A stretch of DNA of 64,000 bases. Source: Polyangia bacterium. GTDB lineage: Bacteria > Myxococcota_A > Polyangia > Fen-1088. A program made the translations under genes and the position numbers. The stretch spans positions 62,001 to 126,000 of the forward strand of contig DATATI010000014.1 in NCBI GenBank assembly GCA_036268875.1, in the 5' to 3' direction. Shown here in pieces: positions 10,307 through 19,118 of this stretch. Below the pieces are notes generated by a model. It saw only the letters and a list, made by a program, of their open reading frames with translations, ran no database searches and was not told the origin of the DNA. Every line of letters starts with the position of its first letter. Within the stretch, counting starts at the first letter, position 1.

Positions 10307-11283
10307 CTTGTTTGCCCGCGCGCTGGTTCGCCGCGGCGGTGGCGTCGTCGACGCTGCTGCTGGCGGCGTCCGCCGCGCGCGGGCGGGTGGTCGAGAAGAT
10401 CGCCGCCGTGGTGGGCGACGACGTCATCCTGGCCAGCGAGGTCGAGGAGAAGGCGGCGCCGCTTTTGTCCGAGGCCACGCAGATCCCCGACCCGGCCAAG
10501 CGCAGCGCCCGCGCCAGTGCCTTGCGCCACGAGGTGTTGGAACGCCTCATCGACGACGAGCTGATCCTGCAGCAGGCCACCGAGCTGAAGCTGACCATCA
10601 CCAGCGAGCAGATCGATTCGTCGATCGACGAGATCAAACGACAGAACAACATCGACGACACCCAGCTGCGCGACGCCCTGAAGGGCCAGGGCATGACCAT
10701 GACGACCTACCGCGCCGACATCAAGCGCCAGCTGCTGCGGTTCCGGGTCATCAACATCTCTGTCGGGTCGCGGGTGTCGATCTCCGACGACGACGTGAAG
10801 TCGTATTACGAACGGCACATGAAGACCGGATCGAACACCCAGGTGCGCGCCAGCCACATCTTCGTGGCCATCCCCGACGGCGCCGACGCGGCGACGGTGG
10901 CCGAAAAGCAAGCGCAGGCGCAGCGAATGTTAGAGCGGGCGCAAAAAGGCGAAGACTTCGCCAAGCTGGCGCGCGAGCTGTCTGACGATCCGGCGACGCG
11001 CAACGAAGGTGGCGACCTGGGCTATTTTGGCAAGGACATGCTGCCCAAGCCCATCGAGGAGATCGTCTTTGCCATGAACGTCGGCGAGATCCGCGGCCCG
11101 GTACGGGCCGACCGCGGCTTTCATGTCATCAAGCTCGTCGACAAGCGCACCAAAGAAGCCAAGCCGCTGGAAGAAGTGAAAGACGACATCCGCATGCAAT
11201 TGCGGCAAAAAGAGATGGAACGCCAGACCAAGACGTACCTGACCGAGCTGCGCAAGAAGACGCTGGTCGACATTCGCTACTAA
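10303..11283 (+). CDS. SurA-like periplasmic chaperone / peptidyl-prolyl isomerase
   Basis: 326-aa periplasmic protein with an N-terminal signal peptide (hydrophobic run and AARG around residues 8-27). A SurA N-terminal domain follows (VEKIAAVVGDDVILASEVEE, LIDDELILQQATELKL). One parvulin domain sits at about residues 175-280 (VRASHIFVAIPDGADA, LSDDPATRNEGGDLGYFG, IRGPVRADRGFHVIKL). It has one parvulin domain instead of the two of E. coli SurA. It overlaps the upstream lipoprotein paralogue by 4 bp. The two genes probably give a membrane-anchored and a soluble outer-membrane-protein chaperone made in equal amounts. No lptD lies upstream, unlike the enterobacterial surA locus. Confidence 0.9.
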   Translation: MTCLPARWFAAAVASSTLLLAASAARGRVVEKIAAVVGDDVILASEVEEKAAPLLSEATQIPDPAKRSARASALRHEVLERLIDDELILQQATELKLTITSEQIDSSIDEIKRQNNIDDTQLRDALKGQGMTMTTYRADIKRQLLRFRVINISVGSRVSISDDDVKSYYERHMKTGSNTQVRASHIFVAIPDGADAATVAEKQAQAQRMLERAQKGEDFAKLARELSDDPATRNEGGDLGYFGKDMLPKPIEEIVFAMNVGEIRGPVRADRGFHVIKLVDKRTKEAKPLEEVKDDIRMQLRQKEMERQTKTYLTELRKKTLVDIRY

Positions 11284-11336
11284 GAGCGCTCGCGGCGCGA
11301 AAATAGCGGCGCTGGGCCGGATCGGATCGGCGTCCC

Positions 11337-12197
11337 CTATGCCGGGAACAGCTGCTCGCCGCCGTCGACGCGCAACACCTGGCCGGAAACGTACGACGAA
11401 GCGTCCGACGCCAGGAACGCCACCACCTTGGCGATCTCCTCGGGCCAGCCGTAACGGATCAGGGTGCCGTCCTTGACCTTGCGCGCTTCGTCGACCGGCC
11501 GGCTGGCCAAAAAGCGCGGCGTGATCACCCCGCCCGGCGCGACGGCGTTGACGCAAACGTTGTGCGGGCGACCCTGCGCCGCCAGGCAGCGGGTGTACTC
11601 GTGCACGGCGGCCTTGGCGGTGCTGTAAATCGCTTCTTCTTCGCGCCCGGACAGACCGGACACGCTGCCGATGTTCACGATCCAGCCGCGCTTGCGAGCC
11701 AGCATCGAGGGCGCCACCGCCCGGCAGGGCAAGATGCAGGTCATCAGATTTCGTTCGAGCACGGCGCGCAGGTCGGCCACCGAGATGTTCACGGCGTCGT
11801 TCTGTTGCGGCTTGCCGGCGTTGGCGGCGGTGACGCCCTGGGCTCCGATGTCGCCGCCGGCGCAGTTCACCAGAATGTCGATGCGTCCGAAGCGGGCGCG
11901 AATTTCGCCGACGATCTCGTCGACCCGAATTTCGTTGGTCAGATCGCCGGCCACCGCCAGCACCTCCACGCCGTGCTGCTCGGCGATGGCCCGCGCCACC
12001 GCTTCCAGCGAATCGGCTTCGTTGAAGGCGCGGGTCGACGTCGGGCTGGTGCCGTGCACCGCCACGTTGGCCCCCAGCGACGCCAGGTGATCGGCGATCA
12101 CCCGCCCGATCCCCCGCGACGATCCGGTCACCCAGGCGATCTTGCCGGCCATCGATCGTTCGACTGTTGGTTGCTTGGTCGCGCGTGTTTCCGACAT
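11337..12197 (-). CDS. SDR-family oxidoreductase
   Basis: 286-aa short-chain dehydrogenase. It has the NAD(P) motif TGSSRGIGR, the NCAG strand motif, the catalytic Ser in NIGSVSG, and YSTAK as the YxxxK pair. The C-terminal YVSGQVLRVDGG is typical of classical SDRs such as FabG-like reductases. The start at 12197 gives a short N-terminal extension; MAGKIAWVTG at 12152 is the alternative. The gene diverges from the branched-chain amino acid transporter operon. The substrate is unknown. Confidence 0.88.
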   Translation of the reverse strand: MSETRATKQPTVERSMAGKIAWVTGSSRGIGRVIADHLASLGANVAVHGTSPTSTRAFNEADSLEAVARAIAEQHGVEVLAVAGDLTNEIRVDEIVGEIRARFGRIDILVNCAGGDIGAQGVTAANAGKPQQNDAVNISVADLRAVLERNLMTCILPCRAVAPSMLARKRGWIVNIGSVSGLSGREEEAIYSTAKAAVHEYTRCLAAQGRPHNVCVNAVAPGGVITPRFLASRPVDEARKVKDGTLIRYGWPEEIAKVVAFLASDASSYVSGQVLRVDGGEQLFPA

Positions 12198-12308
12198 GGC
12201 CCTGTCGATACCATTTTTGCCGGTCACTGTCCCGCGCCGCCGCGGCGGCGCCGCCGGCTTGATTCGCTGGGGACGTTGGCGTAGGAACGGTGGCCCATGC
12301 GCCCCAAT

Positions 12309-12313
12309 GGAGG
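12309..12313 (+). promoter_or_regulatory. Shine-Dalgarno sequence fixing the livJ start
   Basis: GGAGG ends 7 nt before the ATG at 12321. It selects that start over the ATG at 12297 and removes eight non-signal-like residues from the N-terminus. Confidence 0.75.
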
Positions 12314-12320
12314 AACCCCC

Positions 12321-13457
12321 ATGCGCCTTTCCGCCCGCTCGACCGCCATCGCTGTCGCGCTTTCGTTGCTGACCGTCGCGGCCGCTGGTCGTGCCCAGGC
12401 CGCTGAGATTGTGGTCAAGATCGGCGTTGCCTTGAGCATGACCGGGCCGGCCGCCGTTTACGGCGCCAGCCAGAAGGCCGGCGTGCAGGCCGCCGTCGAC
12501 GAGATCAACAAGAGCGGTCGCCTCAAGGGCATCAAGCTGGAAGCAGTGTTCGAGGACGACGCTTCGACCAAGGAACAAGGCATCGCCGTGTTCCAGCGCT
12601 TTATCAATAAAGACAAGGTCGCCGCCATCATCGGCCCGACGCTGTCCAACACCGCCACCGCCGCCGATCCCCTGGCCCAGGCCGGCAAGGTGCCGGTGGT
12701 GGCGGTGTCGAACACCGCGCCCAAAGGCATCACCGACATCGGCGATTACATCTGGCGGGTGTCGCTGACCGAAGGCCAGGTCATTCCTGGCGCGCTGAAA
12801 CGCCTGCAAAACAAGCTGCATTTCAAGAAGGCGGCCGTGCTCTACGGCAATGACGACGCGTTCACGCAGGCTGGTTTCGCCGTGATGAAGGCGGCGCTGA
12901 ATGCAAGCGGCACCACCATCGTCGGCACGCAGACCTTCGCCAAGCCGGATCGCGACTACAACGCTCAGCTCACCGCGCTGAAGGCGTTGGCACCGGACAT
13001 CCTGCTGGTGTCGGCGCTGGCCGACAACGCCGCTGGCATTGTCACCCAGGCGCGGCAACTGGGGTGGAAGGTGCCGATCATGGGCGGCAACGGGTTCAAC
13101 AGCCCGGCGCTGATCAAGAACGCTGGCCCCGCCGCCGAAGGCGTGTTCGTCGGGACCGCCTGGAACAAGGTCAGCAGCGACGGCGCCAACCAGGCGTTCT
13201 TGAAACTGATGAAGGACCGCAGCGTCGATCCCGATCAGTTCTGCGCTCAGGCGTACACCGGCGTGCTGGTGATCGCCGAGGCCATCGTGCTGGCCGGGAA
13301 CAAGGCCGGCCGCGACAACATCCGCGCCGGCTTCGCCAAGGTCAAAGGCCTGGCCACGCCGCTGGGTCTGTTTTCGTTCCAGGCCAACCGCGACGGCGAC
13401 CACGAGCCGGCCCTGCAGTCGGTGAAAGAAGGCAAGTTCCAGATCGTCGCTCCGTAA
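12321..13457 (+). CDS. livJ: branched-chain amino acid ABC transporter substrate-binding protein
   Basis: 378-aa periplasmic binding protein of the LivJ/LivK (type I, Peripla_BP_6) family. The signal peptide is cleaved at about AQA-AE. The mature protein begins with the family pattern IGVALSMTGPAAVYG, followed by KAGVQAAVDEIN, VFEDDASTKEQG, IIGPTLSN and SNTAPKGITD. A strong ribosome binding site fixes the start. It is the first gene of a five-gene operon in the order binding protein, two permeases, two ATPases. The ligand is likely leucine, isoleucine or valine, but related systems carry amides, urea or aromatic acids. Confidence 0.92.
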   Translation: MRLSARSTAIAVALSLLTVAAAGRAQAAEIVVKIGVALSMTGPAAVYGASQKAGVQAAVDEINKSGRLKGIKLEAVFEDDASTKEQGIAVFQRFINKDKVAAIIGPTLSNTATAADPLAQAGKVPVVAVSNTAPKGITDIGDYIWRVSLTEGQVIPGALKRLQNKLHFKKAAVLYGNDDAFTQAGFAVMKAALNASGTTIVGTQTFAKPDRDYNAQLTALKALAPDILLVSALADNAAGIVTQARQLGWKVPIMGGNGFNSPALIKNAGPAAEGVFVGTAWNKVSSDGANQAFLKLMKDRSVDPDQFCAQAYTGVLVIAEAIVLAGNKAGRDNIRAGFAKVKGLATPLGLFSFQANRDGDHEPALQSVKEGKFQIVAP

Positions 13458-13520
13458 GCGGCCGCCGCCGCGCGCACCAGGTCTCTTCGCCAAGGCTGTC
13501 GCTGTCGCTTGTCATTGTTC

Positions 13521-14399
13521 ATGGGCCAGCAGATCATCAACGGGCTGTTTCTCGGCAGCATCTACGCGCTGTTCGCGCTGGGGTACACGCTGGTCTTCGG
13601 CGTGCTGGACATCTTGAATCTGGCCCACGCGGCGGTGTTCATGCTGGCGGCGTTCGTGGCGCTGTCGCTGGTGGGTGGCGCGCACCTGCCGCTTCTGGCG
13701 GCGCTGCCGCTGGCGGTGCTGGCCGCCGGCCTGCTGGGTGTGCTGCTGGAACGGGTGGCGTTTCGTCCGCTGCGCGGGCGCGCCGATTCGAACATCTCCG
13801 GCCTCATCAGCTCGCTGGCGATGGCGACGATCTTTCAAGCGCTGGCGCTGCAGATCTGGGGGCCCAACGTGGCGCGCTTTCCCATCGGCACGGTGGCGGA
13901 TCACCCGATCGTGTTTTGGGGCGGCGTGATCTCGCGCTTGCAGATCTTGATCATCGTGATCGCGCTGGCCCTGTTCGTGGCACTGACGTTTCTGGTCCGG
14001 CGTAGTCGTCTAGGCCGGCAGATGCGCGCCGTGGCCGAGAGTCCGCGCGCCGCGCGCATCCTGGGCATCAACGTCGATCGGGTGATCGCCTGGTCGTTCT
14101 TCATCTCGTCGGCGCTGGGCGGAGCGGCCGGCGTGCTGTTCGGGCTGGCCTTCAATTCGATCCAGGCCGACATGGGCCGCAGCGTCGAGTTGAAAGGCCT
14201 GGCCGTGATCATCCTGGGGGGCATGGGTTCGATGGTGGGCGCCGTGGTGGCGGGATTTGCCCTGGGCTTGTGCGAGGTGCTGGTGGTGGCGCACCTCGGC
14301 GGTTCGTGGCGCGACGTCATCTCGTTCGGGGCGCTGTTCCTGGTGCTGGTGCTGCGGCCGCGTGGTCTGCTGGGCGCGACGTCGCTGCGCGAAGCGTAG
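13521..14399 (+). CDS. livH: branched-chain amino acid ABC permease LivH
   Basis: 292-aa integral membrane permease with about eight hydrophobic segments. It shows family hallmarks: GLFLGSIYALFALGYTLVFG near the N-terminus, LNLAHAAVFMLAAF, and the ATPase-coupling region RQMRAVAESPRAARILGINV followed by LGGMGSMVGAVVAGFALG. It forms the transmembrane channel with LivM. The ATG at 13521 is preferred over a TTG at 13509 because homologues begin at about the GQQIINGL segment. A short gap separates it from livJ, and livM starts 9 bp after its stop. Confidence 0.93.
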   Translation: MGQQIINGLFLGSIYALFALGYTLVFGVLDILNLAHAAVFMLAAFVALSLVGGAHLPLLAALPLAVLAAGLLGVLLERVAFRPLRGRADSNISGLISSLAMATIFQALALQIWGPNVARFPIGTVADHPIVFWGGVISRLQILIIVIALALFVALTFLVRRSRLGRQMRAVAESPRAARILGINVDRVIAWSFFISSALGGAAGVLFGLAFNSIQADMGRSVELKGLAVIILGGMGSMVGAVVAGFALGLCEVLVVAHLGGSWRDVISFGALFLVLVLRPRGLLGATSLREA

Positions 14400-14408
14400 G
14401 CGCGCGCC

Positions 14409-15335
14409 GTGTGGGTCGACCTCGCCGATCTCTACGCGACCTATCAGTCGACGCTTGGGTACATCGGCATCAACGCGCTCCTGGCGCTGTCGGTGTACAC
14501 GACGCTCTCGTGCGGGCAGCTGGCGCTGGGCAGCGCCGGGTTCATGGCCATCGGCGCGTATGCGGCGACGCTGCTGACGGTGCGCGCCGGCTGGCCGTTT
14601 CCGCTGGCGCTGGCGGCGGGCGCGCTGGCGCCGGCGCTGGTGGCGGTGCCGCTTGGTCTGCCGGTGCTGCGCCTGCGCGGGGTGTTCCTGGCCATCGCCA
14701 CCATCGGCTTCGGCGAGGTGGTGCGTCTTGGCATCGTGAACTCGGACTACGTCAATGGCGCGCAAGGGATGGTGGCCATTCCACAGAAGGCCAGCATTGG
14801 CCTTATCGCGCTTTGTCTCGCCGGCGCGCTGTTCGTGCTTGGGCGTCTTCGCGGGTCGAAGTGGGGCTTCGCCCTGGAAGCGATCCGCGAGGACGAACCG
14901 GCGGCGCGCACCATGGGCATCGACACCACGCTGTACAAGCTCGCCATGCTGGTGCTGGGCGCGGCGCTGGCCGGCCTGGCCGGCGGCCTGGAAGCGCACT
15001 TCACTTTCATGGTGGCGCCAAACGGTTTTTCCTTCGAACGCGTGGTCGACATGCTGGTGTTCGCCGTGGTGGGCGGCGCGCGCACGTTCTGGGGACCGGC
15101 GCTGGGCGCGGCGTTTCTGACCGTGCTGCCCGAAGCGCTGCGCGATCTGGCGCCGTTGATAGGCGTGCAGCCGGGGCCGCTGCGGATGCTGATCAGCGGT
15201 CTGGTGCTGCTGGCCGTGATCTTATTTCTGCCGAATGGGTTGGTTTCGCTGCCGGCGCGCATTCAGCAGTGGCGGGAAGATCGGCAGGAAGCTCGGCAGC
15301 AACAACCGCCGCCGGCGCCGGAGAAAACCCCGTGA
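14409..15335 (+). CDS. livM: branched-chain amino acid ABC permease LivM
   Basis: 308-aa second permease subunit with a GTG start. It has LALSVYTTLSCGQLALGSAGFMAIGAYAA, the RLRGVFLAIATIGFGEVVRL segment and the coupling loop ALEAIREDEPAARTMGIDTTLYKL, then FAVVGGARTFWGPALGAAFL. The C-terminal cytoplasmic tail is unusually Gln- and Pro-rich. Its stop overlaps the GTG start of livG by 4 bp (GTGA), indicating coupled translation. Confidence 0.93.
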   Translation: MWVDLADLYATYQSTLGYIGINALLALSVYTTLSCGQLALGSAGFMAIGAYAATLLTVRAGWPFPLALAAGALAPALVAVPLGLPVLRLRGVFLAIATIGFGEVVRLGIVNSDYVNGAQGMVAIPQKASIGLIALCLAGALFVLGRLRGSKWGFALEAIREDEPAARTMGIDTTLYKLAMLVLGAALAGLAGGLEAHFTFMVAPNGFSFERVVDMLVFAVVGGARTFWGPALGAAFLTVLPEALRDLAPLIGVQPGPLRMLISGLVLLAVILFLPNGLVSLPARIQQWREDRQEARQQQPPPAPEKTP

Positions 15336-16108
15336 CACCGGGGCTGCTGCTCGACAAAGTTCAGCGGGCCTTCGGTGGCGTGCGCGCCGTCGATGGCGCG
15401 GGTTTTCAGGTGGCGCCGGGAACGGTGCACGGGCTCATCGGACCGAACGGTTCGGGCAAGACCACGGTGATCAATTTGATCTCCGGTCTGCTGCGCGCCG
15501 ACGCCGGCGCCATCACCGTCGGCGGGACGGCGGTTGGGGGGCTGCCGCCTCATCGCATCGCCGCGCTGGGCGTGGCGCGCACGTTCCAGAACATCCGTCT
15601 GTTCCCCGAGCTGTCGGCGCGCCACAACGTGCTGGTCGGCCAGCACCTGCGCCGCCACTCTTCGCTGGCCGCGCGGCTTTTCTTGCTGCCGCGGGCGCGC
15701 GCCGAAGAACAAAAGGCTGAAGCCAGGGCCGACGCGCTGCTGGAACGGGTGGGCCTGGGCGGGCGCGCCGGTGAAAAAGCGCGCCACCTTTCGTACGGCG
15801 AGCAGCGGCGGGTGGAGATCGCCCGGGCCCTGGCCGCCGAGCCGCGCGTGCTGCTGCTGGACGAACCGACCGCCGGCATGAACCCGGTCGAGGTTCAGGC
15901 GGTGGCGGCCCTGATTCGCCAGGTGGCCGACGACGGCCGCGCCGTGCTGCTGGTCGAGCACAACGTGCCGCTGGTGATGCAGGTCTGCGATCATCTGACG
16001 GTCCTGAACTTTGGCCGCGTCATCGCCGACGGTGCGCCCGCCGCGGTGGCGAAAGAGCCGGCGGTGATCGCCGCCTATCTCGGAGACGGGGAAGGCGGCG
16101 GCGCGTGA
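15332..16108 (+). CDS. livG: branched-chain amino acid ABC transporter ATPase LivG
   Basis: 258-aa ABC ATPase. It has Walker A GPNGSGKTT at about residues 38-46, a Q-loop ARTFQNIRLF, the ABC signature LSYGEQRRVEIARAL, Walker B VLLLDEPTAGMN and an H-loop VEHN. ARTFQNIRLFPELSA and the C-terminal VIAAYLGD are typical of LivG. The GTG at 15332 gives a protein starting just before LLLDKVQRAFGGV and overlaps livM by 4 bp. A much longer open frame upstream is antisense or shadow sequence over livM. The stop overlaps livF by 4 bp. Confidence 0.94.
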   Translation: MTPGLLLDKVQRAFGGVRAVDGAGFQVAPGTVHGLIGPNGSGKTTVINLISGLLRADAGAITVGGTAVGGLPPHRIAALGVARTFQNIRLFPELSARHNVLVGQHLRRHSSLAARLFLLPRARAEEQKAEARADALLERVGLGGRAGEKARHLSYGEQRRVEIARALAAEPRVLLLDEPTAGMNPVEVQAVAALIRQVADDGRAVLLVEHNVPLVMQVCDHLTVLNFGRVIADGAPAAVAKEPAVIAAYLGDGEGGGA

Positions 16109-16830
16109 CCGTCGCCGATCGTCCGCTGCTGGAGTTGCGCGAGCTGCGCGTGAACTATGGACACGTCGAGGCGGTGCGCGGCGTGTCGCTGTCGGTGGCG
16201 GCCGGCCAAATGGTGACGCTGATTGGTCCCAATGGCGCCGGCAAGACGTCGATCCTGTCGGCGCTGTGCGGCCTGGTGCCGCCAAGCGGGGGCAGCGTGT
16301 TTCTGGACGGGCGCGCGATCACCGGGCAGCCCTCGCACGCGGTGGTGGCTGCCGGGCTGGCGCTGGTCCCGGAAGGCCGGGCCATCTTGGGGCGGATGAC
16401 CATCGAAGAGAACTTGATCCTGGGCGGCGAGCTGACCCAACCGGCGGCGACGTTGCGCGCGGCGATCGAACAGCAATACGCGCGCTTTCCGATCTTGGGC
16501 CAGCGTCGCCAGCAGCCGGCCGGCTCGCTTTCGGGCGGGCAAATGCAGATGCTGGCCTTCGCCCGGGCCTTGCTGGGCCGCCCGCGCGTGCTGCTGCTGG
16601 ACGAACCATCGATGGGGTTGTCGCCGATCTTGGTCAAGCAGGTGTTCGAGACCATCGCGGAGATCCATCGCGCCGGCACGACCGTCCTGCTGGTGGAACA
16701 GAACGCCCGCCTGGCGCTGTCAGTGGCCGACCACGCCTATGTGCTGGAACGCGGTCAGGTGGTCTTGCACGGGCCGCCGGCGGCGCTGCGCCATGACCAG
16801 CGAATCAAGGCTGTCTATCTGGGCGGCTGA
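16105..16830 (+). CDS. livF: branched-chain amino acid ABC transporter ATPase LivF
   Basis: 241-aa ABC ATPase with Walker A GPNGAGKTS, signature LSGGQMQMLAFARAL, Walker B VLLLDEPSMGLSP and H-loop VEQN. The phrases LVPEGRAILGRMTIEENL and DHAYVLERGQVVLHGP are LivF hallmarks. The GTG start overlaps the livG stop. It is the last gene of the transporter operon; the YaeQ gene follows after 46 bp. Confidence 0.94.
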   Translation: MTVADRPLLELRELRVNYGHVEAVRGVSLSVAAGQMVTLIGPNGAGKTSILSALCGLVPPSGGSVFLDGRAITGQPSHAVVAAGLALVPEGRAILGRMTIEENLILGGELTQPAATLRAAIEQQYARFPILGQRRQQPAGSLSGGQMQMLAFARALLGRPRVLLLDEPSMGLSPILVKQVFETIAEIHRAGTTVLLVEQNARLALSVADHAYVLERGQVVLHGPPAALRHDQRIKAVYLGG

Positions 16831-16876
16831 GCGGCGCTGGGCGGGTGCCTCGGTTGCTGCTATACACAGCGCCGCC

Positions 16877-17425
16877 ATGGCCTTGTCGGCCACCATCTAT
16901 CACTTGCAGGTCAGCCTTTCGGACGTCGATCGCGACGTCTACGAGGAGCTGGATCTGCGCCTGGCTCGCCACCCGTCCGAGTCGATGCACCACCTGCTGA
17001 CCCGGGTGCTGGCCTATTGCCTGTGCTACCAGGAGGGCATCGCGTTTTCCAAGGGCCTGTCCACCAGCGACGAGCCGGCGGTGTGGGCCCGCGATCTGCG
17101 CGGCGATCTGCAACTGTGGATCGACGTCGGCACACCGTCGGCCGAGCGGCTGCACAAGGCCAGCAAAGCGTCGCCGCGCGTGGTGGTCTTCACTTATCAG
17201 GATCCGTCGCTGCTCAGCAAAACCATCCGCGGCAAGACCATCTTTCGCGGCGACGAGATCGAAGTTTATCCGGTCAACCCGGAGTTTCTGGATCAGCTCG
17301 AGGCGGCCACCGATCGCAACGCGCGCTGGTTGCTGGTGCGCAACGAAGGGATCCTCTACGTCACCGCCGGCGAGACCAACGCCTCGATGGTGATCGCGCG
17401 GTTTCCGCTCATCAGCGAAGCTTGA
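16877..17425 (+). CDS. yaeQ: YaeQ family protein
   Basis: 182-aa cytoplasmic protein matching YaeQ along its whole length (E. coli YaeQ is of nearly identical size). Visible hallmarks are TIYHLQVSLSDVDRDVYE, LRLARHPSESMHHLLTRVLAYCL, DEPAVWARDLRGDLQLWIDVG, the KASKASPRVVVFTY segment and a C-terminal TAGETNASMVIARF. Known structures place YaeQ in the PD-(D/E)xK nuclease fold, with function still unsettled. The ATG at 16877 opens with the conserved N-terminus; the frame upstream is livF shadow. Confidence 0.93.
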   Translation: MALSATIYHLQVSLSDVDRDVYEELDLRLARHPSESMHHLLTRVLAYCLCYQEGIAFSKGLSTSDEPAVWARDLRGDLQLWIDVGTPSAERLHKASKASPRVVVFTYQDPSLLSKTIRGKTIFRGDEIEVYPVNPEFLDQLEAATDRNARWLLVRNEGILYVTAGETNASMVIARFPLISEA

Positions 17426-17644
17426 TGCCCAAGGTTGGCCGCGCCCGGCTCGCTCGGACGCCGCGGTTCTCTGTCCAAAAAATCGGACAACTTCTTTTAC
17501 CTACAGATCGCTATGGAAAGTCAGAGAGAACCATGATCTGCCTTGGTCTAGAGGGGCCATTTAAGATATTGTCAAAAATGGTTTTTCTGTCGGCGCGCCG
17601 GTTGCCGGAACCGGGCGCTGGCGCATCTGCCAAGAAGGCGCCGC

Positions 17645-19036
17645 TTGGATATCAGCGCTCCCCCAGAAAATTATTCGATTCTTGTGGTGGACGACGACGA
17701 GATGATCCGTCGGGTCATCCAGAACACCCTCACCAAGTTCGGCTATCGGGTCACCAGCGCAACTGACGGTACGTCGGCGCTGAAGCAGGCCACTGAACTG
17801 CGGCCATCGGTGATCCTGGTCGACCTCCGCATGCCCGGCATCGACGGCCACACCATCATGCGCCGGGCCCGCGCCCAGGGAATCGACGCCGCCTTCGTGG
17901 TGATCAGCGGATCGAAAGATCCCGAAGACATCATCGACGCTCTTCGCAACGGCGCCTGTGACTATCTGCCGAAGCCGTTCTCCGTCGCTGATCTGATGAC
18001 CGCGATCGGGCGCGCGGTGGACGCGTTTGAAAAAAGCCGCCTGAGACCCGAGGAAGAGCCCGCGCCGCCGCCACCGGTCGTGGTCGCCGGTCGCCCGGCC
18101 GCGCCGTCCGCTCCGACGGTGGTGACCGCGCCGCCGCCCCCCGCCCCTCCCGATCGCGCGACAGTGACCGCCACCATGCCGGCCGGCGATCCGATCTTCT
18201 CGTCGATCCTCCGCCGCATTCACGAAGGAGAAATTCTGATTCCGCCGGTGCCGGCGGTGGTGCTGGAACTGCGGCGGCTGCTCTCCGCTCCGGAGACCAC
18301 GCTGGAGCAGGTCACCGCCTTGATCGAACGTGACCAGCGCCTGTCCGCCCAGCTTTTGCGGGTCTCGAACACCACGCCGTACGCGCGCGGCGCGCAGAAC
18401 GCCAGCATTCGCACGGCGGTGAGCCGGGTCGGCCTGCGTCAGATCCAAAGTCTGATCGAGACCATCTTCGCGCACAGCGCCTGCTCGGTCCGTGATCCAG
18501 AGCTCGCGCCGCTGCAAGCGTCGATCTGGCGCTTTTCGGTGGCCCGGGCGGTGGCGATGCGCGTGCTGGCCGAGGCGCATCCGGCGCCGCGTCCCGACAT
18601 CGAGCTGGCCTATCTGGCCGGCCTGTTTTGCGACGTCGGCGCTTCTTTTTTGCTGTGGATCGTTTCAGAAAGAAACACCGGCGCGGCTCCGAATCAGAAG
18701 CTGGGCCGCGAAGCCTGCGTGAACTTCATCGGACAGAATCACCACGCGGTGGGCGCGGCGGTGCTGGCGCGCTGGTCGGTCGATCCGATCATGACGATGC
18801 TGGCGCGCCTGCACCATGCGAACACGCTGGCCAACCCGGTGAACGCTTACTGTGCTCTTGAGTGCGCGGCGGTTCCGGTGGCCGAAAAGCTGGCGGGCGC
18901 GCCTGACGTCACGGGCCCGCCCCGCAGTGCTTCCCTGATTGAGGAATGCACCCGCCGTCTGAAAGTGCCGGCCATCGACGTTCTGTTGGCAAAAGTGCAG
19001 CCCACCTTCGAAGCCATCATCAACACTCTGGCGTAG
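17645..19036 (+). CDS. response regulator with HDOD output domain
   Basis: 463-aa two-domain regulator. The receiver domain at residues 10-125 has the acidic pair at 16-18, phospho-acceptor Asp60 (VDLRMPG), Ser/Thr in VISGS and Lys110 (YLPKPF). A Pro/Ala-rich linker (about 140-180) leads to an HDOD domain at about 190-390 (IPPVPAVVLELRRLL, VTALIERDQRLSAQLLRVSN, LAYLAGLFCDVGASFLLW). HDOD domains are catalytically inactive relatives of HD phosphohydrolases used as signalling platforms. The TTG start at 17645 has AAGAAGG about 6 nt upstream. The 219 bp upstream are comparatively AT-rich around 17475-17590 and probably hold the promoter. No cognate histidine kinase is adjacent; the next gene may be cotranscribed. 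Confidence 0.9.
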   Translation: MDISAPPENYSILVVDDDEMIRRVIQNTLTKFGYRVTSATDGTSALKQATELRPSVILVDLRMPGIDGHTIMRRARAQGIDAAFVVISGSKDPEDIIDALRNGACDYLPKPFSVADLMTAIGRAVDAFEKSRLRPEEEPAPPPPVVVAGRPAAPSAPTVVTAPPPPAPPDRATVTATMPAGDPIFSSILRRIHEGEILIPPVPAVVLELRRLLSAPETTLEQVTALIERDQRLSAQLLRVSNTTPYARGAQNASIRTAVSRVGLRQIQSLIETIFAHSACSVRDPELAPLQASIWRFSVARAVAMRVLAEAHPAPRPDIELAYLAGLFCDVGASFLLWIVSERNTGAAPNQKLGREACVNFIGQNHHAVGAAVLARWSVDPIMTMLARLHHANTLANPVNAYCALECAAVPVAEKLAGAPDVTGPPRSASLIEECTRRLKVPAIDVLLAKVQPTFEAIINTLA

Positions 19037-19118
19037 GTCGATCCGAGAGATCCGCCAAGACAGATTTATTGCGCAGAGCGGCTCAAGACGGGCGCCGTGT
19101 CCGCCGAGTTATTTCGTG

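Noticed and set aside
11337-13493. 718-codon minus frame containing the SDR gene
   Set aside because: Only the part after 12197 is SDR sequence; the rest is antisense of livJ.
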